From the NCBI GenBank assembly GCA_002682825.1, contig NOKP01000008.1, positions 1,661,595 to 1,725,594 on the forward strand: a stretch of 64,000 bases of DNA, written 5' to 3'. The position numbers and the translations under genes are program-made. The notes under the pieces were generated by a model. It made no database searches. It was not told the DNA's origin and saw only the letters and a list, made by a program, of their open reading frames with translations. The DNA comes from Neonectria sp. B-13. Its lineage: Eukaryota > Ascomycota > Sordariomycetes > Hypocreales > Nectriaceae. The first letter of the stretch is position 1, and each line of letters begins with the position of its first letter. Positions 42,283 to 52,307 of this stretch are shown here, one piece after another.

Positions 42283-45200
42283 TGTCCCGAGGGAATCCAG
42301 TGTGGCAGGCGACTAGGGTCCGTGAAGGAAGCAACGCAGGATGTGATGATGCGCGATGATCAAAGTCGCAACATCAATCGACTCGTCGGAGGTTCGCAGT
42401 CGCGTGATCAAGGGAGCCGCAAATGACGGGGCAGTGTCGCCTGATATAGATGAATCCTTCGGTTGAATCCAAGGATTTGAATGACGCCTGGTGGATCGTG
42501 ACTGGATGGACGATTGCTAGGACCAGCGTACAGTTTTAGCCAACGAGAGCAGCGGAGCCGATTCTGACGGGTTGTCAAGTGGCGACTGGTGAAGACGACC
42601 GACACAGTGAAGGAGGCCGAGTTTTGCAAGCGTGGCGTAGAAAGCGTCAGGGCGTCAGGTTGGTCGCCTTGTGCGTGTACCTCTAGACGTAGATCTAGAC
42701 AAGCTGAAGCCGCTGAAGGACCGCTACCTACGTACGGGAGAGTTGCAAAAGGGGCGAGGGGCTGTTTCCTCGAAAGGAATCGTCGTCTCGTGTCGTGCCT
42801 TGTCGTGAGGTGGCCGGCTTGGTGAGAGCGTCGACGACGAAGGGAGGGAAGAGAAGAGGAGAGGAGAGAAGAGGAGGTGAAGGAGAAGGAAGGACGAGAG
42901 GGGAGAAGAAAAGGAGAAGGGACCAGCTCAGCAAAGGTCCGCGATGATCTGGAACAGGAAACGGAGACGGGAGGAAGGGGATACGGGGGTGAGCCGTGTG
43001 GTGTGTGGTTGGGGAGGTGACGGTGACAGGACAAGGAGTCAAGGAGTCAAGGACCTGGACAGGACAGGACAGGACAAGACGAGACAGTGGGAAGAGTGGT
43101 TCCCCGTGGTGGGAAATAATAAAATCAACCGCCCTTTGGGGATTGGGACGGAGGGTGGAGGTTTTTTTTCCTAGGACGGGGCAGCGACGGGGGGTGGTTG
43201 TACAGTGCGCATAGAATGGAACCGACTGTGATCCTTGGCCGGGCTGCTGGTTCCCCCTACAGTGGGTTGAGTGGGCGTGGTCCCCCCTACAGCGAAAGAC
43301 GGGATGGGTGCGGCGCCCACCACCCTCAGCTACTCCCTACGGCCTGTCCCTAACAAATGGCCTCCCGCCAGCTCTAAGCCCTGGGCCACCAGGGCAGCCG
43401 CAAGCACGCTACTCGCCAACTGTGGAGATGGACCTGCTCCCCCGTCAGCTTAGCCATGACACTGGAGGTGGGAGAAACGGATGCGCGCAGATGCAGTTCA
43501 TTCCAAGCTGGGGGCTGCGTTGGGGAGGGAAGGGAAGGGATGGCTTCCGGCCACGCCATTTGCTGCACAGACGCAGTCGGTCGCAGACGGGATGCAGTCA
43601 CAGGCACAAGCAGTCACAGAGGCGACCTGACGGCAGACCCGCGTGATGTCCACGGGTCTCATCAATTGCTGAGCACCTCAGATGGAACAAGAAAGCTGCT
43701 AGCTTCCGGGGGACAAAACTTCCAGGTCTCCCCCGGAGACGGACACCTCTCAGTGGCAGAGCCCCACAGTGTGAGCCCTGGTCCGAGCCACACTGGTCGG
43801 CTACGGACCCAACTACTGGTCCAGCTACTGGTCCATGGGCGGGACGGGTGGAGTGGATGAGATGGGCGGTGCGCCGCGGTGGGTTGGTTGATTTGGTTTG
43901 TGAGAGAAGAGAGAGAGAGAGGCAGTCAGAAAGAGAATGCAGACTGTGAGCGACAGTCTGTGTGTTATGTTGTGCTTGTTCTTGTGCAGTGTCTCTGGGG
44001 CACTAGCAGTCTTCAATCTCGGTGCCCAATCCCATCCATGCACGCCATGTTGCTTTCAGGGCTCACCGTGAGAAACTCGATGGATTGAGTGTTCGAGACT
44101 TTGGGGTCACAACATGCTGCCGCTGCTGCTCCTTCATGCATGAGTACATGCACCTGTCACCGCCGACATTGACGGGAACGCAGTCGCCGAGTATCTGCTG
44201 TACCTGCCTACTGCCCAGGTTGTAGCTGATGGCGCTGGACGAACTGCTTATGATGCCACGGTAATCCGCAGCCTGTTGCCCAGCTGGATGCATCCCGCCG
44301 TGTCTCTGCCAGGTCATCCCATCCCGAGTGCAATGCGCCGTCGCTGAAACACCATCTCACAATCTGGGTCTAACAAACCCGCCTCTTATTCATTCACTAG
44401 CCGACTGGATTAATTGGTCATAACTGTGCACCTAGCAACCCGCGTCCAGACCCAGGAGGAAAGAGCCCAAATTAATCCGCATGTCTATTTTTGAGTACTT
44501 ATTTTCATCTCATCCCGTTCGTTCTCATCTTTGGCGAAATAGCCATGTTCGCCCTCGTCCATCTATGGCCTCTTCCTCCTCCTCCGGCCCTTGCTCCCCG
44601 GATGCTAACCAGCACAAGGGTGACCCAGCGTTAACCGGTGGCGGCCGGCGGTGGGCGACCCGACGGTAGGTAACCCAGTGGTGACCATTTTCTGCTGTGC
44701 TTCTTTGGTTCCAGGCCCCTAGCAAGGCAATCTGCCGTCGTGCGCAAGCTCCATGCTCGTGTGTCTTGTCTTTGCTTTGTTTTTGCTTTGCCTTGGGGAG
44801 CTTCGTTCGCGCTCGGGACAGCGACCATGGCGTCGCCTAAAAATCTCCCTGACTACCACTCTCCCTGTACCAAGGCGAGCCACGGCCGGCATGCCTGTCG
44901 GTATTCATCAATCAACAATGCATAAAGTACTGTAGGCTGTTAGAACTTAGAGAGAGCCACGTGTGAGCGAGGCACAGATCTGGCTGCGGCACTTTCTCTA
45001 GGCGTCCGTCCGCGTTCCGATGTAACTTGTGCTCCATTCCCAGCCATTCATCATAGACTCAATGGCGAGCGTGCCTGCATCCGTCTACATATGTAGTAGT
45101 ATCCGTATTCCTTAGCAGTAAGCTTCTGTCAGTCAGAGCGGCCCGTCGGACACCAGTCAGATGCCCATCACCGTGGAGACGCGAGACGCCGTCGTATGTA

Positions 45201-46858
45201 TGCCATGCTCGCCTTCACTTCATCGCCACCCACAGGCCAAATTGCCAGAGTCTCGCCCGAATGGCCCCTATTTCTAAACGTCTCATCCAGATTTGACCCT
45301 CCTTCTCACGAACCAAAAATCTCGCCGCCACGACCACCAGGGGTCATCCCAACCCACCCGCTCTCTCAGGGGTCTTGGCTTCAGAGGCCGCCCCGAGTGC
45401 CCTAAAATTGTCCGTCCATCCAGTCTTGTTGGCTGGGTTCGTCTTGGGTGAGGGGTCCATCTTGTGTCCATATTACGGGCCCAGCTGACCATATTCTGTG
45501 AAAGAAACGACGTGCGTACGTCCGTCCAGTACAATCAACTCCCGTAGCTAGTCCGTACGGTCCGCAGCCTCTCAGCTAGGATATCCAGCCCTTGCTGACG
45601 TCGTTTGCCTCTTGATCTGCTTTCCCGACTTCCGCCTCCAATCTCGTGGCATCCCAGCCGAGCGGATCGCACTGTGCCCCAAGTCCAAAGCCACCGGACC
45701 CGACTCAACTTACCAGCGTCACCACTCACCACTTCCACCATCACCACATCTGGCGACCATGCTGGCGCCCCTCACTTGCAAGGGCCCCCTTCTCCTTTCT
45801 CCTTTCTAGCCTCACCCGTCGTCCATCAAATTCGAGAAGCTCACTAGCGCCGTCCATCTCGCCTCATAGTCCCGGCTACAATCTCCAGTAGCCATCCCCC
45901 CGGCGATGGCGGCTCAAGTCACGCGGCCTCTCCACAGTGAACAACCAGCCCCTGAGCTGTGGCAGTGCTGAAAGTCCATTCAAAGCCCCATTCCCCAGCA
46001 TCGACCGGCTTGCCTCCGCGGGACAGCTAGCAAACAGTTGGCCAGCTGCGGATTGCCGCATGCCTCGTTTGAGGGCCTGCAGACGCGTAAAGGGCTGTCA
46101 ACTTCTCTAACCTCTAACACACTGTCTCTTCTGTGGCCATCGCGAGCGCACGTGTCGGTCCAGCTTGGCTAGTCGAAGAGGGTCATGCGCCGCTGCATAC
46201 ATGATACACCCACCCACTCAACTCACAGAAAGCTGGCCACAACATCCTAGCTGCAGCTCCGGAACCACCAACATGGACTCGGTTCTCAGCTCCAGTAGGA
46301 TCGAAATTTGCCACGCAGATTTCGCATCTAGCCTCATCGCCCATCGCCCATCCCCCCAGACTCCGCCTCTAGACAAGCCACGAGGAGCGGGTAGATAACG
46401 GAACCCTCCCGCAGTCAGCTCGATTGTCCTATCCGCATGCATTGCCACTCTGCATCATGCAAGGTGCCTCGCTGCCTGCGTAGTACGTAGCAGATCGGTG
46501 GGCAGCGATGTGATTATGGACTCGTCTGCGAGGAGGTCGTGAGGCCAGCTGACCTAGACCAACCACACCCATCGGCTACGAAAAGCTATCAGCCGCCTTG
46601 ATTCTTGAGCCTTGATGACGTCTTTTTATAGTTCATAGTATGTCCGGTTCTTCATGGGGTCTCTGCTTCATCGTCCCCACAGTTTGGCCGTTTATGCGGC
46701 CAGTCTACCAGAGTCTCGGGCCAAACTAGAAATTTGGTATGCGAGTCTTTGTTAAAAAGTGACCAAAATTCGTTTTCAAGTTTCGTCTCGATTTATAAAT
46801 ACATGGCAAGTCTTATCCTAAGTCGTCAATGTCCAAGTTCCCTCAGCCAAATACATAT
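42283..46858. other. 4.6-kb gene-poor region upstream of the PIN4-like gene
   Basis: This is the longest gene-free stretch in the window. Its left end is the promoter and leader of the PIN4-like gene, with a polypurine tract at 42840-42922 and GGACA/GTCAAGGA short repeats at 43030-43085. CTACTGGTCC repeats occur at 43813-43834. None of the frames (for example 43456-43860) has domain or codon support. I see no tRNA cloverleaf with A and B boxes. Confidence 0.5.
42840..42922. repeat. polypurine (GA/GGA) tract
   Basis: About 80 bases on the + strand are almost only A and G, so the transcribed leader of the PIN4-like gene (-) would be almost pure C/T there. Pyrimidine-rich leaders are common upstream of fungal genes; such mirror-like tracts can also form triplex DNA. 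Confidence 0.7.
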
Positions 46859-47776
46859 CTAAGAGGACTGCGAGGCAATGACCCCTTTCACGACCTCATC
46901 GATGTCCTCCTTGGCGAATCCCAACTTCTCCATGTTGACCTTGTGGTTATAGTCTCCTCCGTATCCCTCTCGGAAATGGGCAGAGTAGAACCCGGCAACC
47001 ATGGCCATCATGTTACCCTTCTTCACCTCCTCGTCGCTCTCTCTGGCTTGCTCGTCGATGTCCTTGTTCTCAATCGCCCAATCCTTGTCCGTCGTGCCAG
47101 TCACTCGCTGCACGCTGTCCAACATCTCGCGCTGGGTGATGTAGAAAGAGCTAACGTGGAATGCTTTGTTCTTGTATGCAGCCAACTCCTCTTCCGGAAG
47201 ACTCAGCAACTCGGCCGTTGCTTCGCCCACCCGCTTAAGGGTAGTCGTGTTGATCTTAGTATTACCGCCGTTGTACAGCTTTGCCTTCCGGGCTTTTATG
47301 TCGATAGCCCATGCTCCTTGGCCCAGAGACCAGTCGAACCAAGGGTTGTTGGCCACAGCGATCCAGCTGCTCACCCCAAGATCCTCCACAAGCTTTCGGC
47401 GTTCAGCCTTGCCCCAGAGAACTTTCTGCTCCTTGACCATCTGAAGCGCCTCTGGATCACTGCCGAACTCGGTGGGCAAGACATACTTGACGCCTGCCTT
47501 AGCCGCGGCCCGGGTCAAAGGCGCTTGAGCATCCATGGCGAAGCGACCCAGCTGCATGAGCAAGATGTCCTGGCCTTGGAGAGCTGAGACTAAAAATTCC
47601 TCATCATCGTAGTCGCCTTTCTTCACGATGCAAGTGTCAGGGAATGTGGCCTTGGAGTCGCTGCGGGTGATAGCAGTGATGGTGTGGATGTTTTTTGCAA
47701 GGAGGGCAGACAGGGTGACGGATCCTAACGTGCCACTACCGCCAACGATGGCAATCTTTCGGCCTTGAGGGGACAT
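46859..47776 (-). CDS. NmrA-like / isoflavone-reductase-like NAD(P)-binding protein
   Basis: This is a single-exon frame of 305 aa. The N-terminus KIAIVGGSGTLGSVTLSALL holds the GxxGxxG dinucleotide motif of atypical short-chain dehydrogenases. TAITRSDSKATF supplies the basic residues favouring NADPH. VKYVLPTEFGSD, ANNPWFDWSLGQG and the INTTTLKRVGEATAELL block match the fungal isoflavone reductase/PCBER/NmrA-like group. Members reduce phenolic compounds or sense NAD(P) redox state; which applies here cannot be told. The ATG at 47776 sits ten residues before the Rossmann strand, as usual in the family. Two farther upstream in-frame Mets would add an unlikely basic extension. A TATATAAG at 47906-47913 supports the short start. 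Confidence 0.88.
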   Translation of the reverse strand: MSPQGRKIAIVGGSGTLGSVTLSALLAKNIHTITAITRSDSKATFPDTCIVKKGDYDDEEFLVSALQGQDILLMQLGRFAMDAQAPLTRAAAKAGVKYVLPTEFGSDPEALQMVKEQKVLWGKAERRKLVEDLGVSSWIAVANNPWFDWSLGQGAWAIDIKARKAKLYNGGNTKINTTTLKRVGEATAELLSLPEEELAAYKNKAFHVSSFYITQREMLDSVQRVTGTTDKDWAIENKDIDEQARESDEEVKKGNMMAMVAGFYSAHFREGYGGDYNHKVNMEKLGFAKEDIDEVVKGVIASQSS

Positions 47777-49303
47777 ATCCTTGAGGATATTTGGGTAGAG
47801 GAGAGTTTGGGTTGTCCGTTGTCGTGGGTTGAGTGGTTGAGTGAGTGAGCGAGTACAGTGAGTATAGTTAATCTTAATTATATCCATCCTCAAGCAGATC
47901 CCCATCTTATATACACGTCTCACTCTAGATCTCGGCATCTCCTTTCCGTGCTTTCTGTCTCAAGTCCCCGAGAACCCGGATATGGACACCATGAAAATTG
48001 AGCAACGCAGTTGAATCCCTCGCAGACTCGTCCGTTCGGCGTCCGTAGATGTCCGAGAGCTGTGGCATAGTGGGTCTTGTGGTCGCGTTCAGCGGCGTCC
48101 GAATTCAGGGCTGACAAAGCTACCAAGCCACCTGAAGGATCTCAGCCAGCTAAACCGTGACGAGTTCTCGGTCTCGGCCACGAATTTGATGCGTGAAAGA
48201 TTAGTGCATTCCTTCAAGCCTCTCGTTATGCCTTGTCTGGGTAGCCATTCGACTGGTCCGAGCTAAACCACGCACAGCACCGAGTGCCGAGTACCGACTG
48301 CGGATTCATGTACCAATGCGGTCACACAAAGTTGTTGCTGACTCTGCTTCGTGCGCCAGAGAGAAACTCAATTTGAATCTCACCTCTCAAGTCCATTGGC
48401 TCAGCTAACGAAGCAAGCAAACACTGACAATCATCAGCCGTGTCACTGTGTGCCAGTGTCCGACGTACGAATACCGGTGTGGCACGCGCCAACGAAACAA
48501 GCCTCATGGCAAATGCTCGGCTAACTGCAGCCGCACCCGCCACCACAGCCACAGCGGGACACTATCCATCTCGCAGCCTTGGTTTCAACTGTCGCCAACA
48601 ACGACATCTCGGCCAGCGTCGAGATGGCGTTGATATCTCCCACAATATGGTGAGCAGCTGCAGCTACCTGGTGAGGGTTACAATCTACTCTCTTCCAACT
48701 GTGCTAGCTAGCCTTCTCTGAGAAGAGGCGCAGTGTGGACGTGCGGTGAACCGTCGCAGGCTACCAGCCAACAGCCAGCACCGTCAGGTAAGCGCATCAT
48801 GACATCCCCTCCGCCATTGCTCTGGGAAGCACGGAAGAAGTCTCTTTCGAACTGGCGGCCATTTCTTACTCCCTCTCTCATTCGCTGTCACAACCAGACC
48901 TCCAGAGGCAAAGTTGCCGTGGTCGCGATATCTTCAGCCTTCAGCCTCGGTGGTGGCCACCAAAAGTGCGTCTCGGGTTTACTTCGGCCGCCGCAGCCAT
49001 GACCAAGACTTGTTCGACAGAAAATCGGCAGGCGCTCGCAGGCACCCACTGGGGGGTAGCTGCCTGCCTCAGCACCCAAGAACAACAACATGACTCCAGC
49101 CTTCCGCTAAATTTCTGCCACCAAATCGACCCCATCCCACGTCCCACTCCCACATCAACACCAACTCCAACAGCAACAAACATCGCCATCCACCGACTGA
49201 TCCCGACGCTACCGCCGCGTTCGAACCCGCATTTTTCCATCACTGCAACACGCATTCAACTATATCCCACCGTTTTTTTCTTAACCTCGCGACTCCTTGA
49301 ACA
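47777..49303. other. divergent region between NmrA-like gene and H2A.Z
   Basis: This 1.5-kb spacer holds the promoters of the NmrA-like gene (-) and H2A.Z (+). Near H2A.Z (49130-49190) there is an A/C-rich leader with ACA/CCA repeats. No other gene is supported. Confidence 0.5.
47906..47913 (-). promoter_or_regulatory. TATA-like element of the NmrA-like gene
   Basis: TATATAAG reads on the - strand about 130 bp upstream of the ATG at 47776, a normal distance for a fungal TATA box plus leader. The transcription start cannot be seen. Confidence 0.45.
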
Positions 49304-50132
49304 ATGCCTGGCGGAAAGGGAAAGTCTTCGGGCGGAAAGAGCTCTGGCGGCAAGACGAGCGTCGAAGGCCCCAAGAAACAGCAGAGCCACTCCGCGCGAG
49401 CCGGTCTTCAGGTGAGATTAAGCTATAACGGTCCCTAGAGCTTGCTGCCTTTGCGCGCATCCCAAGTCCCGCATCCAAGTCCCGCATCCCTCGCATACCT
49501 CGACGAACTCTCGATGCCCGACGCGTCAAAACATCTCCGCACGGCGGAAAAAAAACTCTTCCTCGACGACGCCGCGCCCTCCCCGACAGAGGGCCATCGT
49601 GTTTTTTACTTCGCGATTCGCTTTCGACGATATAGGCGCTAAAAGAAGCTCGGCGATGATGCGCGTACGGATGATGCGGGACGAAAGACGTGCGACAAGA
49701 CGATTGCACTCAGATCGCAAGCAGTGACATGGAATGACTTACTGACTTGCTGCCTGTAGTTCCCCTGCGGTCGTGTCAAGCGTTTCCTCAAGCAAAACAC
49801 CCAGAACAAGATGCGCGTGGGCGCCAAGGCCGCCGTGTACGTGACTGCAGTGCTCGAATATCTGACCGCTGAAGTTCTCGAGTTGGCAGGCGTAGGTTTC
49901 TCCGTCACGAATTCCAAACTTCTCGCATGCTAACAATCTTCAGAATGCCGCCAAGGACCTCAAGGTCAAGCGTATCACTCCCCGCCATCTCCAGCTGGCC
50001 ATTCGCGGTGATGAAGAGCTCGACACGCTGATCCGCGCGACGATTGCATACGGTGGTGTTCTGCCACACATCAATCGTGCCCTGTTGCTCAAGGTTGAAC
50101 AGAAGAAGAAGGCTAAGGCACTTGAGGGCTGA
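49304..50132 (+). CDS. HTZ1: histone variant H2A.Z
   Basis: The exons are 49304-49411, 49760-49891 and 49944-50132, giving 142 aa; the introns are 348 and 52 bp. The N-terminal tail is Gly/Lys/Ser-rich ([17 protein letters not shown]), unlike canonical fungal H2A (SGRGK...). It is followed by [18 protein letters not shown], the alpha-2 segment [21 protein letters not shown], the [27 protein letters not shown] acidic patch and an [19 protein letters not shown] docking region. There is no C-terminal SQ motif, so it is not the H2A.X-like canonical histone. H2A.Z replaces H2A at promoter-flanking nucleosomes through SWR1. Intron 1 is long for this genome and contains a 13-bp direct repeat. The splice sites reconstruct the histone fold without a gap. 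Identification is very firm. Confidence 0.96.
49462..49487 (+). repeat. two tandem copies of CCAAGTCCCGCAT in H2A.Z intron 1
   Basis: The perfect 13-bp unit is duplicated at 49462-49474 and 49475-49487, within the 348-bp first intron. No function is apparent. Confidence 0.85.
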
Positions 50133-50583
50133 TTCTGGACGATTCGGGTTTTGTCTGGTTTCTGTTTCTGTGACTGTCGTGGGCTGCTGGTTTTTGGGTC
50201 GGTAATGCAGGAATGCTTTGTTTCGTTACGGGGAGGCGTCTTTAGCTGGGCGGACGCCCACGAGGCTTGGATAGCCGAGGGAGCTTTTGGAGGCACGAGG
50301 GGTAGCGTCAAGCTGCTCCAGCGTTAAGGCTCGTGCCGCGCCCGCTGCGAGCGGTGTACAACAAACGTGTTTGGTTTGGGTTCTGGGTGAACCGTGGGGA
50401 CCGTTGCTGATGGACTTGGGTAGACGCGGAGAATACGAGTTCCTGGTTTGTCCGAGACGGGCTGCGCATCATCAGTCATTCACTCACATACGTGATGGTT
50501 TTGGCCCTGTCCAGTTGTTCATTCAGTATAGATGACGGGTCTAGACGCAGGTATTTACCTGCCCTGCCAGTCCAGTAGTCCAG
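50133..50583. other. convergent 3' spacer
   Basis: About 450 bp lie between the H2A.Z stop and the distal open frame of the zinc-ribbon-like gene on -. It should hold the H2A.Z 3' UTR. No gene is seen. Confidence 0.5.
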
Positions 50584-50790
50584 CTACAGATCCTCCAAGA
50601 AGCTATCCCCCCTCCGCACCCGCTCAGTCAGATCGTCCAACTCTCCCTTCCGATCAGGTTCTTCGTCCGAGGAGCCACCATTATCGTCATTATCAGTCGA
50701 ATTGCAGCTCGTTTGAAACCACTCCTTCGCTTCACTCATCTTGTATGACGCCAGGGCCACGTCGGTTGCGTCGCAATCTTTCTCCTTGAC
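50584..50790 (-). other. open reading-frame continuation after in-frame TAG
   Basis: Sixty-eight sense codons directly follow the stop of the zinc-ribbon-like gene in the same frame and end at TAG (50584-50586). The composition is acidic with a helical look near the end (ELDDLTERVRRGDSFLEDL). No canonical intron that removes the TAG and keeps the frame could be found. GTAGGT at the stop could be a donor, but only a non-canonical GAG acceptor near 50735 restores the frame. Confidence 0.4.
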
Positions 50791-51243
50791 CTACTTTGGT
50801 TCCGCATCGGTGAGTGGCTCTGCAGGGGGTTTTGCAAGCTCGGGCATCATGGAACGGCGTATCTCATGGTGGCATTGGCTCGGCCAGTCGCAATCTTTGG
50901 AGCAGTCGTGCGTCCCGTCCAAGAAACGCTCCGTCCGAGCCTGGAGCATCTCGGCCCGCCTCTTTGCTTCCTTCTTCGCCCGGCGTGTCTTTTTCAACGG
51001 CTCGCGCTTCCGGATCGGCTCGCGGCGCCAGTCGTTCCAGGTGGCCCAGCCGGCGTAGTCGAACTCGGAGAGGCAGACCTTGGATTTGTTCTGCGCTGTG
51101 GGCGCTTCGCCGACGCAGCTGCGGTGCGAGCATCTGAGGCAGCGGCGGGTGGCGGCGAGGCGGTACGTGTAGCCGCACTTGTGGCATTGCCAGTTCCAGG
51201 TGGCGGGCGGTGGTGGTGGTGTTGTTGTTGTGCGTGAGGGCAT
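50791..51243 (-). CDS. zinc-ribbon-like basic protein, unknown function (possibly truncated)
   Basis: This single-exon frame of 150 aa starts MPSRTTTTPPPPPATWNW. Cys20, Cys23, Cys35 and Cys38 (CHKC...CLRC) with Cys43 form a zinc-ribbon-like knuckle. SEFDYAGWATWNDWRREP is an aromatic motif. A strongly basic helix (RKREPLKKTRRAKKEAKRRAEM) and a second Cys/His cluster (HDCSKDCDWPSQCHH) follow. The frame ends at TAG (50791-50793), but the same frame stays open for another 68 codons to a TAG at 50584-50586. That stretch has convincing acidic protein-like composition (SSDEEPDRKGELDDLTERV). The TAG may therefore be a nonsense mutation, an error, or part of an unrecognised intron. I know the style of protein from other Sordariomycetes but not its role. 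A TATA-like TTATATAGG lies at about 51418-51426. Confidence 0.65.
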   Translation of the reverse strand: MPSRTTTTPPPPPATWNWQCHKCGYTYRLAATRRCLRCSHRSCVGEAPTAQNKSKVCLSEFDYAGWATWNDWRREPIRKREPLKKTRRAKKEAKRRAEMLQARTERFLDGTHDCSKDCDWPSQCHHEIRRSMMPELAKPPAEPLTDAEPK

Positions 51244-51965
51244 GGTGATGTCAAGTTGGTGCGGTGGTTTAGAGGTGATGATGATGATGATGGTAATGAT
51301 TTTGATGCAATCAGCAGCTGTGAAGCACAACTTGGAGAGATGAAGCCAGTGACTCAACACCAGTCGTTTGCGAGACAGCTTGTTCAGCGGGCGACGGACT
51401 TGTTAAAAGCGACAGGTCCTATATAATCAAACGTGAGTTGTTGTGCTGTAGAACACCCTCTGAGAGGACGAGGACGACTTTAAAACTACTTGATCAGCTC
51501 TGTAACAACCACATCTCGCAACTGTGCCCTTTGTTTGTTGAAGGGCATTGAACCTGAACAACAAACATAGCTGGCTATTCCTAGAGAGTGAACAATAGCT
51601 TGCAAACCAAGAACAGCCAATAAGCGGCACAATGGCGAAAACATAGCATAGGTTCAGGAGAACAGGGTGCTGGCTTTCACCGAACAGGGCGTTTGTCCAC
51701 CGCCATTGGTTTAGATGACAGGGTGAACTGAAACTGACGGCACGGATGAAAAGCAGCCAGCTGAATGAGCTTACCTTAAGTCGTGCATCTCATCCGCACC
51801 TCACCTTCCCTCTCACCTTGCTCTTACCTTTTTTCTTCACTCCCGCAGTCTGCTGTGACGTTTAGTCTCATAGACACCCGCGTCTCCAAATCCCCTACGC
51901 ACTTCCTTCATCACTGTGCATACCCTTAGTCGCACTGCCGCTCTACAAAGAGACGCAACAACTCA
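51244..51965. other. divergent spacer
   Basis: These 722 bp lie between the zinc-ribbon-like gene (-) and the small ORF (+). They include a GAT-repeat stretch at 51275-51295 and a C/T-rich leader-like segment at 51790-51960. No further gene is seen. Confidence 0.5.
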
Positions 51966-52187
51966 ATGGGCGGCGTAGGTTTCTCCCAGATGCCCGTCAA
52001 GGTTCAACCAGCCATCAAGACGCTCAGGGCCCGCCTAGGAAATTCCAATCCTAACCTCCGACTGGAAGACTTCCCGCGTATCGCACCAGATGATCTCAAG
52101 GTGTGGCTTGAGGTGTCCAAGCTGGCCACCGAGCCCCTGATGACCACGGATGAATTGGAAAAGGAGTTAGCCAAGTGTCACACTTAA
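51966..52187 (+). CDS. small hypothetical protein (73 aa)
   Basis: This is a single ATG-started frame, MGGVGFSQMPVKVQPAIKTL..., with a well-behaved soluble sequence. LRLEDFPRIAPDDLKVWLEV and TTDELEKELAKC look like two short helices around a proline turn. A C/T-rich leader with small AACTCA context precedes the ATG. It stops 120 bp before the converging transporter gene. I recognise no family. Codon use resembles neighbouring genes, which argues for a real small gene, but 73 codons is close to the limit of what chance can give. Confidence 0.5.
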   Translation: MGGVGFSQMPVKVQPAIKTLRARLGNSNPNLRLEDFPRIAPDDLKVWLEVSKLATEPLMTTDELEKELAKCHT

Positions 52188-52259
52188 GAATATACTTCGG
52201 GACAGCTGAAAAGATGGTATCCAGACAGTAAACGTGTAAACTAGATAGTACTTGAGATG

Positions 52260-52300
52260 TACAAAATCTCATCAATCTCATCATCTCGTCATCTCGTCAT
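52260..52300. repeat. ATCTC(A/G)TC short repeats in the 3' spacer
   Basis: Five variants of ATCTCATC/ATCTCGTC follow each other between the stops of the small ORF and the transporter, in the region where both transcripts should end. Confidence 0.6.
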
Positions 52301-52307
52301 CTCACAA

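Noticed and set aside
42408..43034. 208-codon - strand frame upstream of the PIN4-like gene
   Set aside because: It is Pro/Ser/Arg low-complexity sequence created by the C/T-rich leader; no conserved motif.
48966..49415. 149-codon + strand frame overlapping H2A.Z exon 1
   Set aside because: It is out of frame with the histone reading, which is certain.
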